From positions 1 through 22,259 of the forward strand of contig CAKRFY010000040.1 in the NCBI GenBank assembly GCA_934320895.1: a stretch of DNA of 22,259 nucleotides. The letters are read 5' to 3'. Under the pieces are notes generated by a model that worked only from the letters and a program-made list of their open reading frames with translations, ran no database searches and was not told where the DNA came from. Each line of letters opens with the position of its first letter. The first letter of the stretch is position 1. The position numbers were made by a program, and so were the translations under genes. This DNA comes from an uncultured Lachnospiraceae bacterium (GTDB lineage: Bacteria > Bacillota > Clostridia > Lachnospirales > Lachnospiraceae). Below, piece by piece: positions 6,802-15,387 of the stretch.

Positions 6802-8103
6802 TTAATCTAAATCAATAAAAGTAAATGGATTTTTATTATCCTCTTGTTTTTCGTTTTCATCTGGATGTTCTGCTAAATATGATACTGTATTTTTATCAGG
6901 TTTATGTGCCGGAAAAACTGTATTTGAGATATCTGCCCCTTCAATTCCATCAAGTGTCGGAGTTGTCATAATATTTTCTACAATAATATCATCATCACTA
7001 TTTTCACTATCGTCTGTTTTTACATCATCATCTACAAAATCCACATTTTCATCATTATCGGCTTCCATGTTGATATCGTCGTCAACAACAGTTTGTTCTT
7101 CCACATCATTATCATCTTTACTGTCTATATATTCAGCGCTATCATTATCAATAGTGTCAACCCGAGTATCATCACTATTTTCATTTTCAACAATATCATC
7201 GTTCAGATCACTAATATCATCGTCACTTTCAGATGTATTATCGATACTCCCATTCAATTTATTTTCAGCATCGTCATCTTCGTCTGTATCAATAATCTCT
7301 ATCGGATCTTTATCTGTTTCAGGCAATATTGCAGATTCCTGATCATCATCAGATACAGTCTCCCACTTAAATAAATTATTTTCATTTTTTACAGCATTGA
7401 TATTTTCGTCTGTTGGAATAATATCTTCAAGTCCTGGAGTTTCATTATCTGTTTCAGTTAAGATATTTTCTACAACAATGTCATTCTCATCAGATGAAGC
7501 AGCCACATTTTCAGAAATGTTATCATCTAAATCTACGACATCATCTGCATTTGTAACCTCTTCACTAACCTGTTCAAACACAGGTGTTTCAACTGAATAA
7601 TCTTCACTTTCTATAAATTCAAGTTGATTTTCAACAAGCGCTTTAATATCTCTCTTATATTTTTCAAAAGAAGAAGTCAGCCGTGAAAGTCTTTCACTTA
7701 GATCATCAGCTTTATGCTGAGCATCCGATACTTTCTTATCAATACCGGCGCTGGCATTTCTTGTCATTTCCTCTGCTTCCTTTCTAGCTTTTGAAACTAT
7801 ATCGGATGCCTCAGACTTTGCAAGATTTACAATATTTGCTGCTTCAACTTTTGCTGCATTTTTAGTTTCATCTGAAATTTTTTCAGCTAAAATAAGCGCC
7901 TTCTGTAAATTATCTTCAAGATTTTTATAATACTGTATTCCATCACTAAGAGAAGTCAATTGTTCCTTTAATTTTCTGTTTTCGTTGCTTAACTCTTCAA
8001 AACCCTCAAGAATTGATGCAATAAATTCATCAGTATCTTTTTTATTATACCCGCCCATTGTTGTTTTTAATGTGCGGTTTCTGATATCTGCCGCTGTGAG
8101 CAT
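6802..8103 (-). CDS. divIVA: DivIVA-family division protein with a long acidic tail
   Basis: At 433 residues this is about twice the usual DivIVA length. Residues 1-60 hold the conserved membrane/curvature-sensing domain (LTAADIRNRTLKTTMGGYNKKDTDEF), and a coiled coil rich in Ala, Lys and Glu runs to about 165. Residues 166-433 are an Asp/Glu/Asn/Ser-rich, presumably disordered tail with runs such as DTDEDDDAEN. It contains two copies of a motif D-I-[VI]-V-E-N-I-[LM]-T (208-216 and 372-380) and ends in the hydrophobic NPFTFIDLD. DivIVA marks septa and poles and recruits partners there. It is the last gene of the sepF-ylmG-ylmH-divIVA cluster, 11 bases after ylmH. ATG 8103 has GGAGG. Confidence 0.9.
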   Translation of the reverse strand: MLTAADIRNRTLKTTMGGYNKKDTDEFIASILEGFEELSNENRKLKEQLTSLSDGIQYYKNLEDNLQKALILAEKISDETKNAAKVEAANIVNLAKSEASDIVSKARKEAEEMTRNASAGIDKKVSDAQHKADDLSERLSRLTSSFEKYKRDIKALVENQLEFIESEDYSVETPVFEQVSEEVTNADDVVDLDDNISENVAASSDENDIVVENILTETDNETPGLEDIIPTDENINAVKNENNLFKWETVSDDDQESAILPETDKDPIEIIDTDEDDDAENKLNGSIDNTSESDDDISDLNDDIVENENSDDTRVDTIDNDSAEYIDSKDDNDVEEQTVVDDDINMEADNDENVDFVDDDVKTDDSENSDDDIIVENIMTTPTLDGIEGADISNTVFPAHKPDKNTVSYLAEHPDENEKQEDNKNPFTFIDLD

Positions 8104-8114
8104 TTTATTACCTC

Positions 8115-8921
8115 CTAGACATATTGTTTTGCCGTAATATGAAATCGTCCTTTTTTAGTTGTCACTTCTGATGTTTTAATCAAATACTTTCCAAAACCAC
8201 GTATTGTAATAATATCTCCGTCTTTTATCTCCTTAGCATTCTCTGTACAGCATCTTCCATTTATATATACATTACCAGACCTTATATATGTAAGACATTG
8301 AGACCTTGATGACTTGCAGGCAACAGATATAATACAATCTAGTCTTAACGAGGCTACGCTTCCCGGTATATCCTTAAATTTTTGTTCAATTGCTATATCA
8401 TTAGCTGAAACTATTTCTGTTTTTACCGTAGTATGTTTTATCTGAGTTATTGAACTTATAAGCTTCTCCTTATTTGACTTGCAAAATATATATGCAGCAT
8501 ATGCCTTAGAATAAGAATCAATTTCTGACACAACAATGTCTCCTACCTGATCCCGTTTTATTCCAAGATTCATAACAGCACCCAAAAAATCTCTATGTGT
8601 CAGTTTATCACAGAATTTGTTATTTACAGGTGAAATTTTCACACATGAAATAGGAAAATCTTCTTTTTTAACTTCAATATAATCATTATCAGGCAAAAAA
8701 CAGATCATTTGGTATATTGCACCATCATAACCTCCATATATGCGTATTCTACTGTCATACAAATTTTTTGGGATTCTTTTATTATCCAAAAGCATATATA
8801 CAAGTTCAATACTATTTAATCCCGCAAAATCACTATATATGGGAGTTCCTCTATTATATGCGCCATTATACATATCTTCAAAGTGATCATATAATATTTG
8901 TTCATTTTTTGATAAATGCAT
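8115..8921 (-). CDS. ylmH: YlmH-type S4-domain RNA-binding protein
   Basis: A 268-residue protein of the YlmH family. Residues about 100-130 carry the family block DFLGAVMNLGIKRDQVGDI, and a C-terminal S4 RNA-binding domain spans about 190-245 (LRLDCIISVACKSSRSQCL, then GNVYINGR). Work on B. subtilis links YlmH to the 50S subunit and rescue of stalled ribosomes; the sequence here shows only the RNA-binding architecture. Its place between ylmG and divIVA is conserved across Bacillota. ATG 8921 has GAGG upstream and the gap from ylmG is 24 bases. Confidence 0.9.
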   Translation of the reverse strand: MHLSKNEQILYDHFEDMYNGAYNRGTPIYSDFAGLNSIELVYMLLDNKRIPKNLYDSRIRIYGGYDGAIYQMICFLPDNDYIEVKKEDFPISCVKISPVNNKFCDKLTHRDFLGAVMNLGIKRDQVGDIVVSEIDSYSKAYAAYIFCKSNKEKLISSITQIKHTTVKTEIVSANDIAIEQKFKDIPGSVASLRLDCIISVACKSSRSQCLTYIRSGNVYINGRCCTENAKEIKDGDIITIRGFGKYLIKTSEVTTKKGRFHITAKQYV

Positions 8922-8945
8922 AAATAAACCTCTTTTTCTTTTATA

Positions 8946-9212
8946 TTATCTGTTTAATAAAAAATTGCAGACAGACTGCATATATGACAATATTATAAGT
9001 ATGATACATGGACTTATATCAGTCTTTAAACATTTTAAAATAGAATGTTTGACAATAAACCTTATGGGATATAATAATGGTTTCATGATGTTATCAAGTA
9101 CATTATTAATGAAGCTTTCCAAAGGAATAATCCATCTTAGCATATATATAATATCTATTATCATTACAATAATAAAAAAAATATATAATGAATACACAAG
9201 ATAGTACTGCAT
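8946..9212 (-). CDS. ylmG: YggT/YlmG-family membrane protein
   Basis: An 88-residue protein with two hydrophobic segments (about 5-28 and 66-85) separated by the family block PLLYPIRFIVKHS and an SP motif at the start of the second segment. YggT proteins are small membrane proteins of uncertain role, linked to division or organelle/nucleoid distribution. The ribosome site GGAG (9221-9224) lies inside the end of sepF and the ATG follows the sepF stop by only two bases, so translation is probably coupled. Position between sepF and ylmH supports the call. Confidence 0.85.
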   Translation of the reverse strand: MQYYLVYSLYIFFIIVMIIDIIYMLRWIIPLESFINNVLDNIMKPLLYPIRFIVKHSILKCLKTDISPCIILIILSYMQSVCNFLLNR

Positions 9213-9214
9213 TA

Positions 9215-9811
9215 TTAAAACTCCTTACTAAGTGTAGGAATACTTATGCCTTCATTATTTTCTGTTACATTTTTTATATAATCACCCGAAATGTCTATTG
9301 TCTTGGGTGAAAAAATAAATATATATTTTGAAATCTGACGCATATTTCCCTGAATAGAGAAAATACATCCGGAAACAAAATCCATGATTCTCTGCGCTTC
9401 CTCAACATCTATTCCCTCAAGGTTTACGATAACAGGCTGACCACCAAGTAAAATATTACATACTTCCTGTGATTCTCCAAAATTTGCCGGCTTAAAAATG
9501 CAGACTTCAACATCACTGGCAGCTGCTCTTATAGGAACAACTTTTCCCTGGGAAACAGATTTTAAAGGAGTCTTTTTAGATGAATATTCTGGCTCTTCAT
9601 CATAGTCATCGTCATAATCATCATAGGATGTTCTCGAAAATCCGCGTCGTTCTTCTTTTTTCTGCTCTTTTTTCAAACGTTTTTCCTCTTTGCGCAATTC
9701 CTTTTCGTCTACATCACTGTCATATTCATCATTATAAAAATCATCATAATCATCATCTTCACCTAGCTTAAAAAAATTCAAAAAACTGCTTACCTTACCC
9801 TTTTCACCCAT
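9215..9811 (-). CDS. sepF: SepF cell-division protein with charged linker
   Basis: A 198-residue FtsZ membrane anchor. The N-terminal amphipathic stretch GKVSSFLNFFKLG can bind membrane, and the folded SepF core runs from about 98 to 180 (VVPIR, VIVNLEGID, RIMDFVSGCIFSIQG, IFIFSPKTIDISG). The linker at 18-80 is striking: an Asp/Tyr acidic block, a Lys/Arg/Glu block (ELRKEEKRLKKEQKKEERR), then a second Asp/Tyr block. ATG 9811 is preferred over the in-frame ATG 9838 because GGAGG at 9820-9824 is eight bases before it and inside the longer version. It follows yggS by 47 bases and is coupled to ylmG. Confidence 0.93.
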   Translation of the reverse strand: MGEKGKVSSFLNFFKLGEDDDYDDFYNDEYDSDVDEKELRKEEKRLKKEQKKEERRGFSRTSYDDYDDDYDEEPEYSSKKTPLKSVSQGKVVPIRAAASDVEVCIFKPANFGESQEVCNILLGGQPVIVNLEGIDVEEAQRIMDFVSGCIFSIQGNMRQISKYIFIFSPKTIDISGDYIKNVTENNEGISIPTLSKEF

Positions 9812-9858
9812 TAGGTTGTCCTCCTTATATAAAAGCACTATATTTTATTATATTATAA

Positions 9859-10551
9859 TTAGATTGAATAATCTCTTTCTCCAAAAATTCCAGTTCCAAC
9901 TCGAACCAGAGTAGCCCCCTCTTCTACAGCTATTTCATAATCACCTGTCATCCCCATAGAAAGAATATCCATACTAATATTATCAATGTTTTTATTGCTT
10001 ATGTCAACTGACAAAGCCTTCAATTCTTTAAAAATCTTTCGATTTTCTTCAGCATTTTCGACATATGGTGCGATGGTCATAAGACCTTTTATTCTTATAT
10101 GTGGAAGTTTTGAAACTTCTCTTACAAGTTTTTCCACCTCGTCGGTTTTAAGACCAAATTTTGATTCCTCATGTGCAACATTTACCTCAATAAGTATATC
10201 GGAAACCAGATTCTTTTTTGCACTTTCCTTTTCTATTGCTTCTGCAAGATGATATGAATCAACAGAATGTATAAGCGTTGCGCGACCAACAACATATTTT
10301 ACCTTGTTTGTCTGTAAATGTCCAATAAAGTGCCATTTAATATCATCAGCAAGAGCATCATGTTTTTCCTTCATCTCTTGTGCTTTATTTTCACCAAAAT
10401 CCCGTTTTCCAGCTTCATATGCTTCAACGATCATCTCCATAGGTTTTGTTTTACTTACCGCAATAAGTGTAACATCGTCTCTGTTTCTTCCAGCTCTCTT
10501 GCAAGCAGCTGTAATATTCTCCTCAACTTTTTTTAAATTTTCTTTTACCAT
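9859..10551 (-). CDS. yggS: YggS/PLPBP-family pyridoxal phosphate-binding protein
   Basis: A 230-residue single-domain TIM-barrel protein that binds PLP and helps vitamin B6 homeostasis without a known catalytic reaction. The PLP lysine is Lys34 in LIAVSKTKP. Other family blocks visible are RDFGENKAQEM, WHFIGHLQTNK, LIEVNVAHEESKFG, GLMTIAP, LSMGMTGDYEIAVEEGAT and VRVGTGIFGER. It corresponds to B. subtilis ylmE, which also precedes sepF. ATG 10551 has GGAGG. It begins 32 bases after the HlyD-like gene. Confidence 0.95.
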   Translation of the reverse strand: MVKENLKKVEENITAACKRAGRNRDDVTLIAVSKTKPMEMIVEAYEAGKRDFGENKAQEMKEKHDALADDIKWHFIGHLQTNKVKYVVGRATLIHSVDSYHLAEAIEKESAKKNLVSDILIEVNVAHEESKFGLKTDEVEKLVREVSKLPHIRIKGLMTIAPYVENAEENRKIFKELKALSVDISNKNIDNISMDILSMGMTGDYEIAVEEGATLVRVGTGIFGERDYSI

Positions 10552-10583
10552 CTGTCTATACCTCCATATTCTGAACTTTATGA

Positions 10584-11981
10584 TCAGATTATTTCATTTT
10601 CATTTATTAAATCAGGATTTAAGATTATATGATCATAAATCTGCAGACCATATAGAGCATCCTCTGTAACAATAGCATATTCTGAATTTGAATACCTAAT
10701 ATCAACCCTTTTAAAATTGCAATAACCTTGATTGCAGCAATATACACCATCTAATGTAGCCGTTGTGCTCAAACTGATAGTCTTATCAGGAGAATCTTTA
10801 TTCAGAGCAATCAGATCACCTGTCGAAAACAAATCCGCATCAATATAGCACCGCTCTTTTTCATCCTTATAATAGATCTTCACTTTTTGGAATGTAAGAG
10901 ACTCCTTTCCATTCTTATCATATGTTTTAAGTTCAACACCTGTGCTGTTGTCGTCCTCAGATTTGTTTATATAATCGCCTGGAATGACAAAAAATTTCTT
11001 TTGTATTATTGCTGATGTAGGCACTTTAAGACCAGCGACCTGATCAAATTCGAGTTTTATATCAAGATATCTGTTGTCTATATAATTTATCATATCTCGT
11101 GAAAAATCTAATTTCGCATAATATCTTGAATTTTCTGTAAAAGTTGTAACATCAGGCGTCATACGGTTATTGTCTTTTTTTATTACAACAGTAACTGAAT
11201 TCTTTTTATAAAGTTTTTTATATTGTCTGGATGTTATTGGTATAACAACTGACCAGTTATTATTGGTAATAAGTTTGTATACTATATCACCTTTTGAAAC
11301 CTTCTTTACATCTCTAAGCATTTTCCAGTTATCGTCCATATTTTTAAATGTTTTTTCATTTATCTTGTCTATATTTGTTTTTTCAAGTCCATCAACACAA
11401 AATGAAACAATTCCCGTCTTTCCGGCTCTAACCATATTAAGCGATGCCAAATTATTATTTTTCAATAGTTTGTTTGCTTTTTTTAGTAATCCAGCAGTAG
11501 TCATCTTCAACAATGAATTTTCAAGACTATACCTGAAATTTTTGATTTTCCCATAATCTGACAAATTAAATTCTGACCGATACTCGGCTATAGCATTTCG
11601 TATAACTTTAGTATCTGATTCAGACAAAGAATAATTGTCAGCTCCGACCTTGTCTAAAGCCTCATTAAAAAATCCTGAACTATCTGTGGAATATACAGTT
11701 GTGTTCACACCTACATATGCACCTTCACTGACATAATAATTTATGTAACCTGATGCCTTTGCCCTTACAAGATGTTCATCTCTTAATATTATTCCTTTTA
11801 CCGTATCATCATCTGCAAGTTTATTCTGTGTAACTTCATAAATCGATATATTATCACTTTGCAAAGATTGCACAAATAACACCAAAATATATACTGCAAA
11901 TAGTACAAGCATTATTCCCGCCAACGGATTTTGGCGTTTTTTCATTTTTATAACTTTACGCTGTTTTCTGTTGCCCGCCAA
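10584..11981 (-). CDS. HlyD-like single-pass envelope protein
   Basis: I read this as a 465-residue protein beginning at TTG 11981, because GGAGG at 11989-11993 sits seven bases before it; an in-frame ATG at 12008 lacks a ribosome site. A very basic N-terminus (KQRKVIKMKKR) and one membrane segment at about 20-38 put the rest outside the cell. Residues about 70-95 form a lipoyl/barrel-sandwich-like half motif (KASGYINYYVSEGAYVG), a helical/charged middle follows, and beta-rich blocks resemble membrane-fusion (HlyD) adaptors (LKVPTSAIIQKKFFVIP). Near the end three cysteines cluster in CCNQGYC (about 415-421). No ABC transporter or other pump partner is nearby. Similar genes are often labelled HlyD adaptors in clostridia, but the role here is unknown; the position next to yggS-sepF hints at division or wall work. 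Confidence 0.7.
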   Translation of the reverse strand: MAGNRKQRKVIKMKKRQNPLAGIMLVLFAVYILVLFVQSLQSDNISIYEVTQNKLADDDTVKGIILRDEHLVRAKASGYINYYVSEGAYVGVNTTVYSTDSSGFFNEALDKVGADNYSLSESDTKVIRNAIAEYRSEFNLSDYGKIKNFRYSLENSLLKMTTAGLLKKANKLLKNNNLASLNMVRAGKTGIVSFCVDGLEKTNIDKINEKTFKNMDDNWKMLRDVKKVSKGDIVYKLITNNNWSVVIPITSRQYKKLYKKNSVTVVIKKDNNRMTPDVTTFTENSRYYAKLDFSRDMINYIDNRYLDIKLEFDQVAGLKVPTSAIIQKKFFVIPGDYINKSEDDNSTGVELKTYDKNGKESLTFQKVKIYYKDEKERCYIDADLFSTGDLIALNKDSPDKTISLSTTATLDGVYCCNQGYCNFKRVDIRYSNSEYAIVTEDALYGLQIYDHIILNPDLINENEII

Positions 11982-12022
11982 AATATATCCTCCCATTGTT
12001 GTTATCAACTTTATATATTATA

Positions 12023-14380
12023 TTAAACTTTAGGGTGATTGTCTAGTGGTAGTATTATCGCTCCGTCAATATCTGTTCTCAACACTGTTGTATTTATTTT
12101 TTCAAGTCTGTTTAAAAGTTCATCATGGGGATGTCCATATCTATTATTTTTTCCACATGAAATAATTGTCATATCAGGATTTATGCGTTGTAAAAATTCC
12201 TCACTTGTTGAATTTTTACTTCCATGATGCGCCGCTTTCAATATGGTGTATGATTCTGGAAATGCATAATTAGATTGATTTAATATATCAAGAACCTGCT
12301 TTTCGCCATCCTTTTCAAGATCCCCGGTGAGCAGTATACTATCTGAACCATGTGTAATACTGATCACCGTTGAATATGCATTTGCCGACTCTGCCATATA
12401 TCCACTTTCAGGATGAACACATACCAGATTTAATTTTCCATCTTTTATCATATCAAATCTTTTTATATACGAAACTTTTTTGCAGTTATTACCTGCAAGT
12501 TGTAAAATCTGTTTATATGTGTCATCTTTAAGAGTATCGTCTGGATCTGGCAACAAAAAATTATCAATTTCAATTTTATCACCATACTTTTGTTCTAAGA
12601 TTTCAATTATTCCCGATACATGGTCACTGTCAGAATGTGTAATGATACAGTAATCAATTTTAGTTATACCATAGTACTTTAGATACGGTGTTATAATGTA
12701 TTTTCCAATATTTTTTTTACTGGAACTGCCGCCGTCTATCATATATACTTTTCCACTCTCACTTCTCATTACTATACAATCTCCCTGTCCTATATCAAGA
12801 AAACTTATATTAAATGTTTTATCTTTCTTTGGAAGAAGGATGAACAATAAAAGTACTGCTATAATAAAAAAAGTACTCACCGTCCTATCTTTGAATTTAT
12901 AGGCAAAATTCACCATATTATTATAAAAACATGATTTTCTCATACTATCCATAAAAAACATCATATCAAGTTTATTAAAAAACAAAATAGCTGTCATTAT
13001 GACAAGATAAAACAGAAAAATTTTATAAACTGCCGGTCTGCCTGTAACTATAGTATGAAATGGAAAATAGGTAAACATTTCACATGACTTTTCAAATATG
13101 TTTAATATCATGTAAGCGGTTCCAAGAAAAAACTTTCCAGCAGGAATAAAAACAAGTCCTAAAATCCCTCCAATAGCGCCTGATATCACTAATATATTTG
13201 AAAATGGAAGTATTATAATATTAAGGATAAGCCCATATGTCGGTGTCTCAAAATAATAAAAAAGAACTATTGGAAGTGTAAAAAACTGTATTGAAAAACT
13301 CATTAAAAGTGATTTTTTTATTTCAATAAAAATATAATCAATAAATCTTTCTGTAGCTTTATGTTGTATCATATCTTCATTAGATATTAAGTTTTCCTTA
13401 AGAAATGGATATAATACTGCTATTGCTACTATAGCTCCATATGAAAGCAAAAAACTACATGAAAAAAGCGCAAAAGGTTTTTGTATAACAATTATCACAG
13501 CACTAACCGCCATTGCGGATAACATATCATAACTTCTTTTGCTTACCTTTGCAATAAGTGATAATAGCATCATTATCACTGCCCTGCTTGTAGAAACTCC
13601 AAAACCTGTCATCATACCGTAGAGCAATAAAAAGAATATCATAAGAATTACAGACACTTTTTCATCTACTTTCAACTTATACAATAATTTTGTAAAAGCC
13701 ATACATAATATAGTTACATGCAATCCACTTATTGCGAGCAGATGCCCTATCCCATTCTGTCTGTAGAGTTCCTTTATATTCGTGTCAATAATACTTTTAT
13801 CTCCAAGAAGCATTGCTGATATAATCCCAGCTTCTTTTTGAGGAAGACATTTTATATAAACATTCTTTATTCTGTCACGGGTTTTAAAAAGAAATGTTTT
13901 TATAAAATCACTTCTGCTATCTGCGATTTTTATATCTTTTTCAGAGCACCAAGCCATATAATAAATTTTCTTTTCACGATAATATTTCCTAAGATCAAAT
14001 TCTCCCGGATTTGTTGCCGATCTGATATTCATAAGAGAACCATTACATTTTATAATATTTCCCGGATTCATGATTTCGGAAATATTATCAGTATAGATTA
14101 TAATAAAAGGTAGATAATTTTCCTTTTCTAAGCTATGATCTGAAGTTTCATAAACATCCAATCTGACATGTTTAAGTACAATCTGCACTGATTTTTCACC
14201 AGTTTGTGATGATACGAATTCACCACTTATATTGACCTGAATCTTTTCATTATTTTTTAGCAGGTCATCAAATATATACTGTTTTTTATATATTTTATCG
14301 CCCGATATAAAATACATAATTATATATAATATTAAAAGAACAATAGCAACCCACATAGCTGGCCGCCTTATAACTAACAC
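12023..14380 (-). CDS. comEC: ComEC/Rec2 DNA uptake channel
   Basis: About 785 residues, the full ComEC plan. The N-terminal part carries membrane helices and an OB-like region (about 30-155). The Competence membrane domain follows (about 175-475), with GIGHLLAISGLHV at 210-222. A C-terminal metallo-beta-lactamase-like nuclease domain begins near 523, with FLDIGQGDC, THSDSDHVSG (581-590), LLTGD (683-687), AHHGS (717-721) and GHPHD (749-753). It is thought to form the channel passing single-stranded DNA into the cytoplasm and to degrade the other strand. The start is uncertain: GTG 14380 opens the frame but its first base is part of the GGAGG at 14380-14384. The best-spaced in-frame codon is an ATA at 14371, just before the family's typical RRP, and the first ATG is 14356. 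The gene begins at the gerM-like stop. Confidence 0.92.
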   Translation of the reverse strand: MLVIRRPAMWVAIVLLILYIIMYFISGDKIYKKQYIFDDLLKNNEKIQVNISGEFVSSQTGEKSVQIVLKHVRLDVYETSDHSLEKENYLPFIIIYTDNISEIMNPGNIIKCNGSLMNIRSATNPGEFDLRKYYREKKIYYMAWCSEKDIKIADSRSDFIKTFLFKTRDRIKNVYIKCLPQKEAGIISAMLLGDKSIIDTNIKELYRQNGIGHLLAISGLHVTILCMAFTKLLYKLKVDEKVSVILMIFFLLLYGMMTGFGVSTSRAVIMMLLSLIAKVSKRSYDMLSAMAVSAVIIVIQKPFALFSCSFLLSYGAIVAIAVLYPFLKENLISNEDMIQHKATERFIDYIFIEIKKSLLMSFSIQFFTLPIVLFYYFETPTYGLILNIIILPFSNILVISGAIGGILGLVFIPAGKFFLGTAYMILNIFEKSCEMFTYFPFHTIVTGRPAVYKIFLFYLVIMTAILFFNKLDMMFFMDSMRKSCFYNNMVNFAYKFKDRTVSTFFIIAVLLLFILLPKKDKTFNISFLDIGQGDCIVMRSESGKVYMIDGGSSSKKNIGKYIITPYLKYYGITKIDYCIITHSDSDHVSGIIEILEQKYGDKIEIDNFLLPDPDDTLKDDTYKQILQLAGNNCKKVSYIKRFDMIKDGKLNLVCVHPESGYMAESANAYSTVISITHGSDSILLTGDLEKDGEKQVLDILNQSNYAFPESYTILKAAHHGSKNSTSEEFLQRINPDMTIISCGKNNRYGHPHDELLNRLEKINTTVLRTDIDGAIILPLDNHPKV

Positions 14381-14383
14381 CTC

Positions 14384-15364
14384 CTACTTACTTTCTTTAA
14401 CCAGATCAAGATTTCTCTCGAATGTTTCTCCAAAATTTATATTCTGATTATATTTAAGTACCTGTTCACCATCAATACTGAATTGTACTTTATTTACTGA
14501 AGGAAGCTCAACAAGCGTGTTTACGACAGAGTATATAGCAACATAATCAGTTATATTATCTTCTTTATTTAAAAATTCCTTTGAAAAATCTACATAACAT
14601 GTATTTTCCTTAACCGTTACCTTGTTCAAGATTGTACCTTTTGGAACAGTAGGCAGAACATTATTTTTAGACACACCTTCAATAGTATATGGACCGCTTA
14701 TAAGTTGTTCTATTGCAAGCTGTTCAAGTGGAATAGTCGCATTATATGTTATATCAACCGGTATAACAACAAGATATTTGCCACTGCTATCAGCGAAATA
14801 AATATTAAGCGTCGTTTTCTGCTTATAATCACTTACTCCACCGGTATTATCAATAAATGAATCTGCTGTCATTATGCCAATAGGACTCATATTTGAATCT
14901 GTTATAGGCTGTCCTGAAACATAAAACTGCACTCCTCTTATACCCTTTATCTGTGATAATGTCTTTACTATTGCTGCACGTCTTAAAATTTCAGAGACCC
15001 CTGTATAATTTCCATATGCAGCATTAAAGTATAAAGACAACTCACCTGATGAATTTATGTCAAAGTTATCAACTTTAACATCATCCGGAATAGCCTTTTT
15101 CATATTTATATCATCCGGTTCTTTTTGCATTTTAGACAAAAATTTTTTTATGAGTACTTCTTTTTTGCCTTTTTTAGGAATTGAACATTTCTCATACATG
15201 ATTTTTTTTTCTGTTGCATCAAGTCCGTAAATGTAATATCCCTTATACACTGTTTTTTTCCCGCATCCTGTTAGGAAAAATGAAACACATACAAATAAAA
15301 ATATAACTGCTGCAAATATAATCTTTATTTGTTTATTAAATATATTTTTTATCCTTATATCCAT
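14384..15364 (-). CDS. GerM-domain lipoprotein
   Basis: A 326-residue predicted lipoprotein: a basic start, a hydrophobic segment and the lipobox LTGC near residues 32-35. Two GerMN-type beta-alpha domains follow, at about 75-175 (ELSLYFNAAYGN ... RAAIVKTLSQIKGIRGVQFYVSG) and 190-310 (LEQLAIEQLISGP ... YVDFSKEFL ... YSVVNTLVELPSVNKVQFSIDG). GerM domains were named from a Bacillus germination/sporulation protein and also occur in lipoproteins next to sensor kinases. I start it at ATG 15364 because AGAGG precedes it by four bases; ATG 15385 has no ribosome site. It lies 23 bases after the kinase and its stop overlaps the comEC ribosome site. A link to kinase signalling is inference. Confidence 0.82.
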   Translation of the reverse strand: MDIRIKNIFNKQIKIIFAAVIFLFVCVSFFLTGCGKKTVYKGYYIYGLDATEKKIMYEKCSIPKKGKKEVLIKKFLSKMQKEPDDINMKKAIPDDVKVDNFDINSSGELSLYFNAAYGNYTGVSEILRRAAIVKTLSQIKGIRGVQFYVSGQPITDSNMSPIGIMTADSFIDNTGGVSDYKQKTTLNIYFADSSGKYLVVIPVDITYNATIPLEQLAIEQLISGPYTIEGVSKNNVLPTVPKGTILNKVTVKENTCYVDFSKEFLNKEDNITDYVAIYSVVNTLVELPSVNKVQFSIDGEQVLKYNQNINFGETFERNLDLVKESK

Positions 15365-15387
15365 ATTTCCTCTCTTTTCGGTCATGA

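Noticed and set aside
6810..7610. Several long open frames on the plus strand opposite divIVA
   Set aside because: They are antisense shadows of the Asp/Ser-rich tail, have no ribosome sites and give Ser/Ile-rich low-complexity translations.
7000..7610. DNA-level tandem repeat in the divIVA tail (ATC/TCA-rich runs)
   Set aside because: The repetition comes from Asp/Ser/Ile codons; unit lengths and phases are irregular, so I see no true tandem array.
8965..9204. 79-codon plus-strand open frame opposite ylmG
   Set aside because: It mirrors ylmG, which has a conserved position, coupled start and family motifs.
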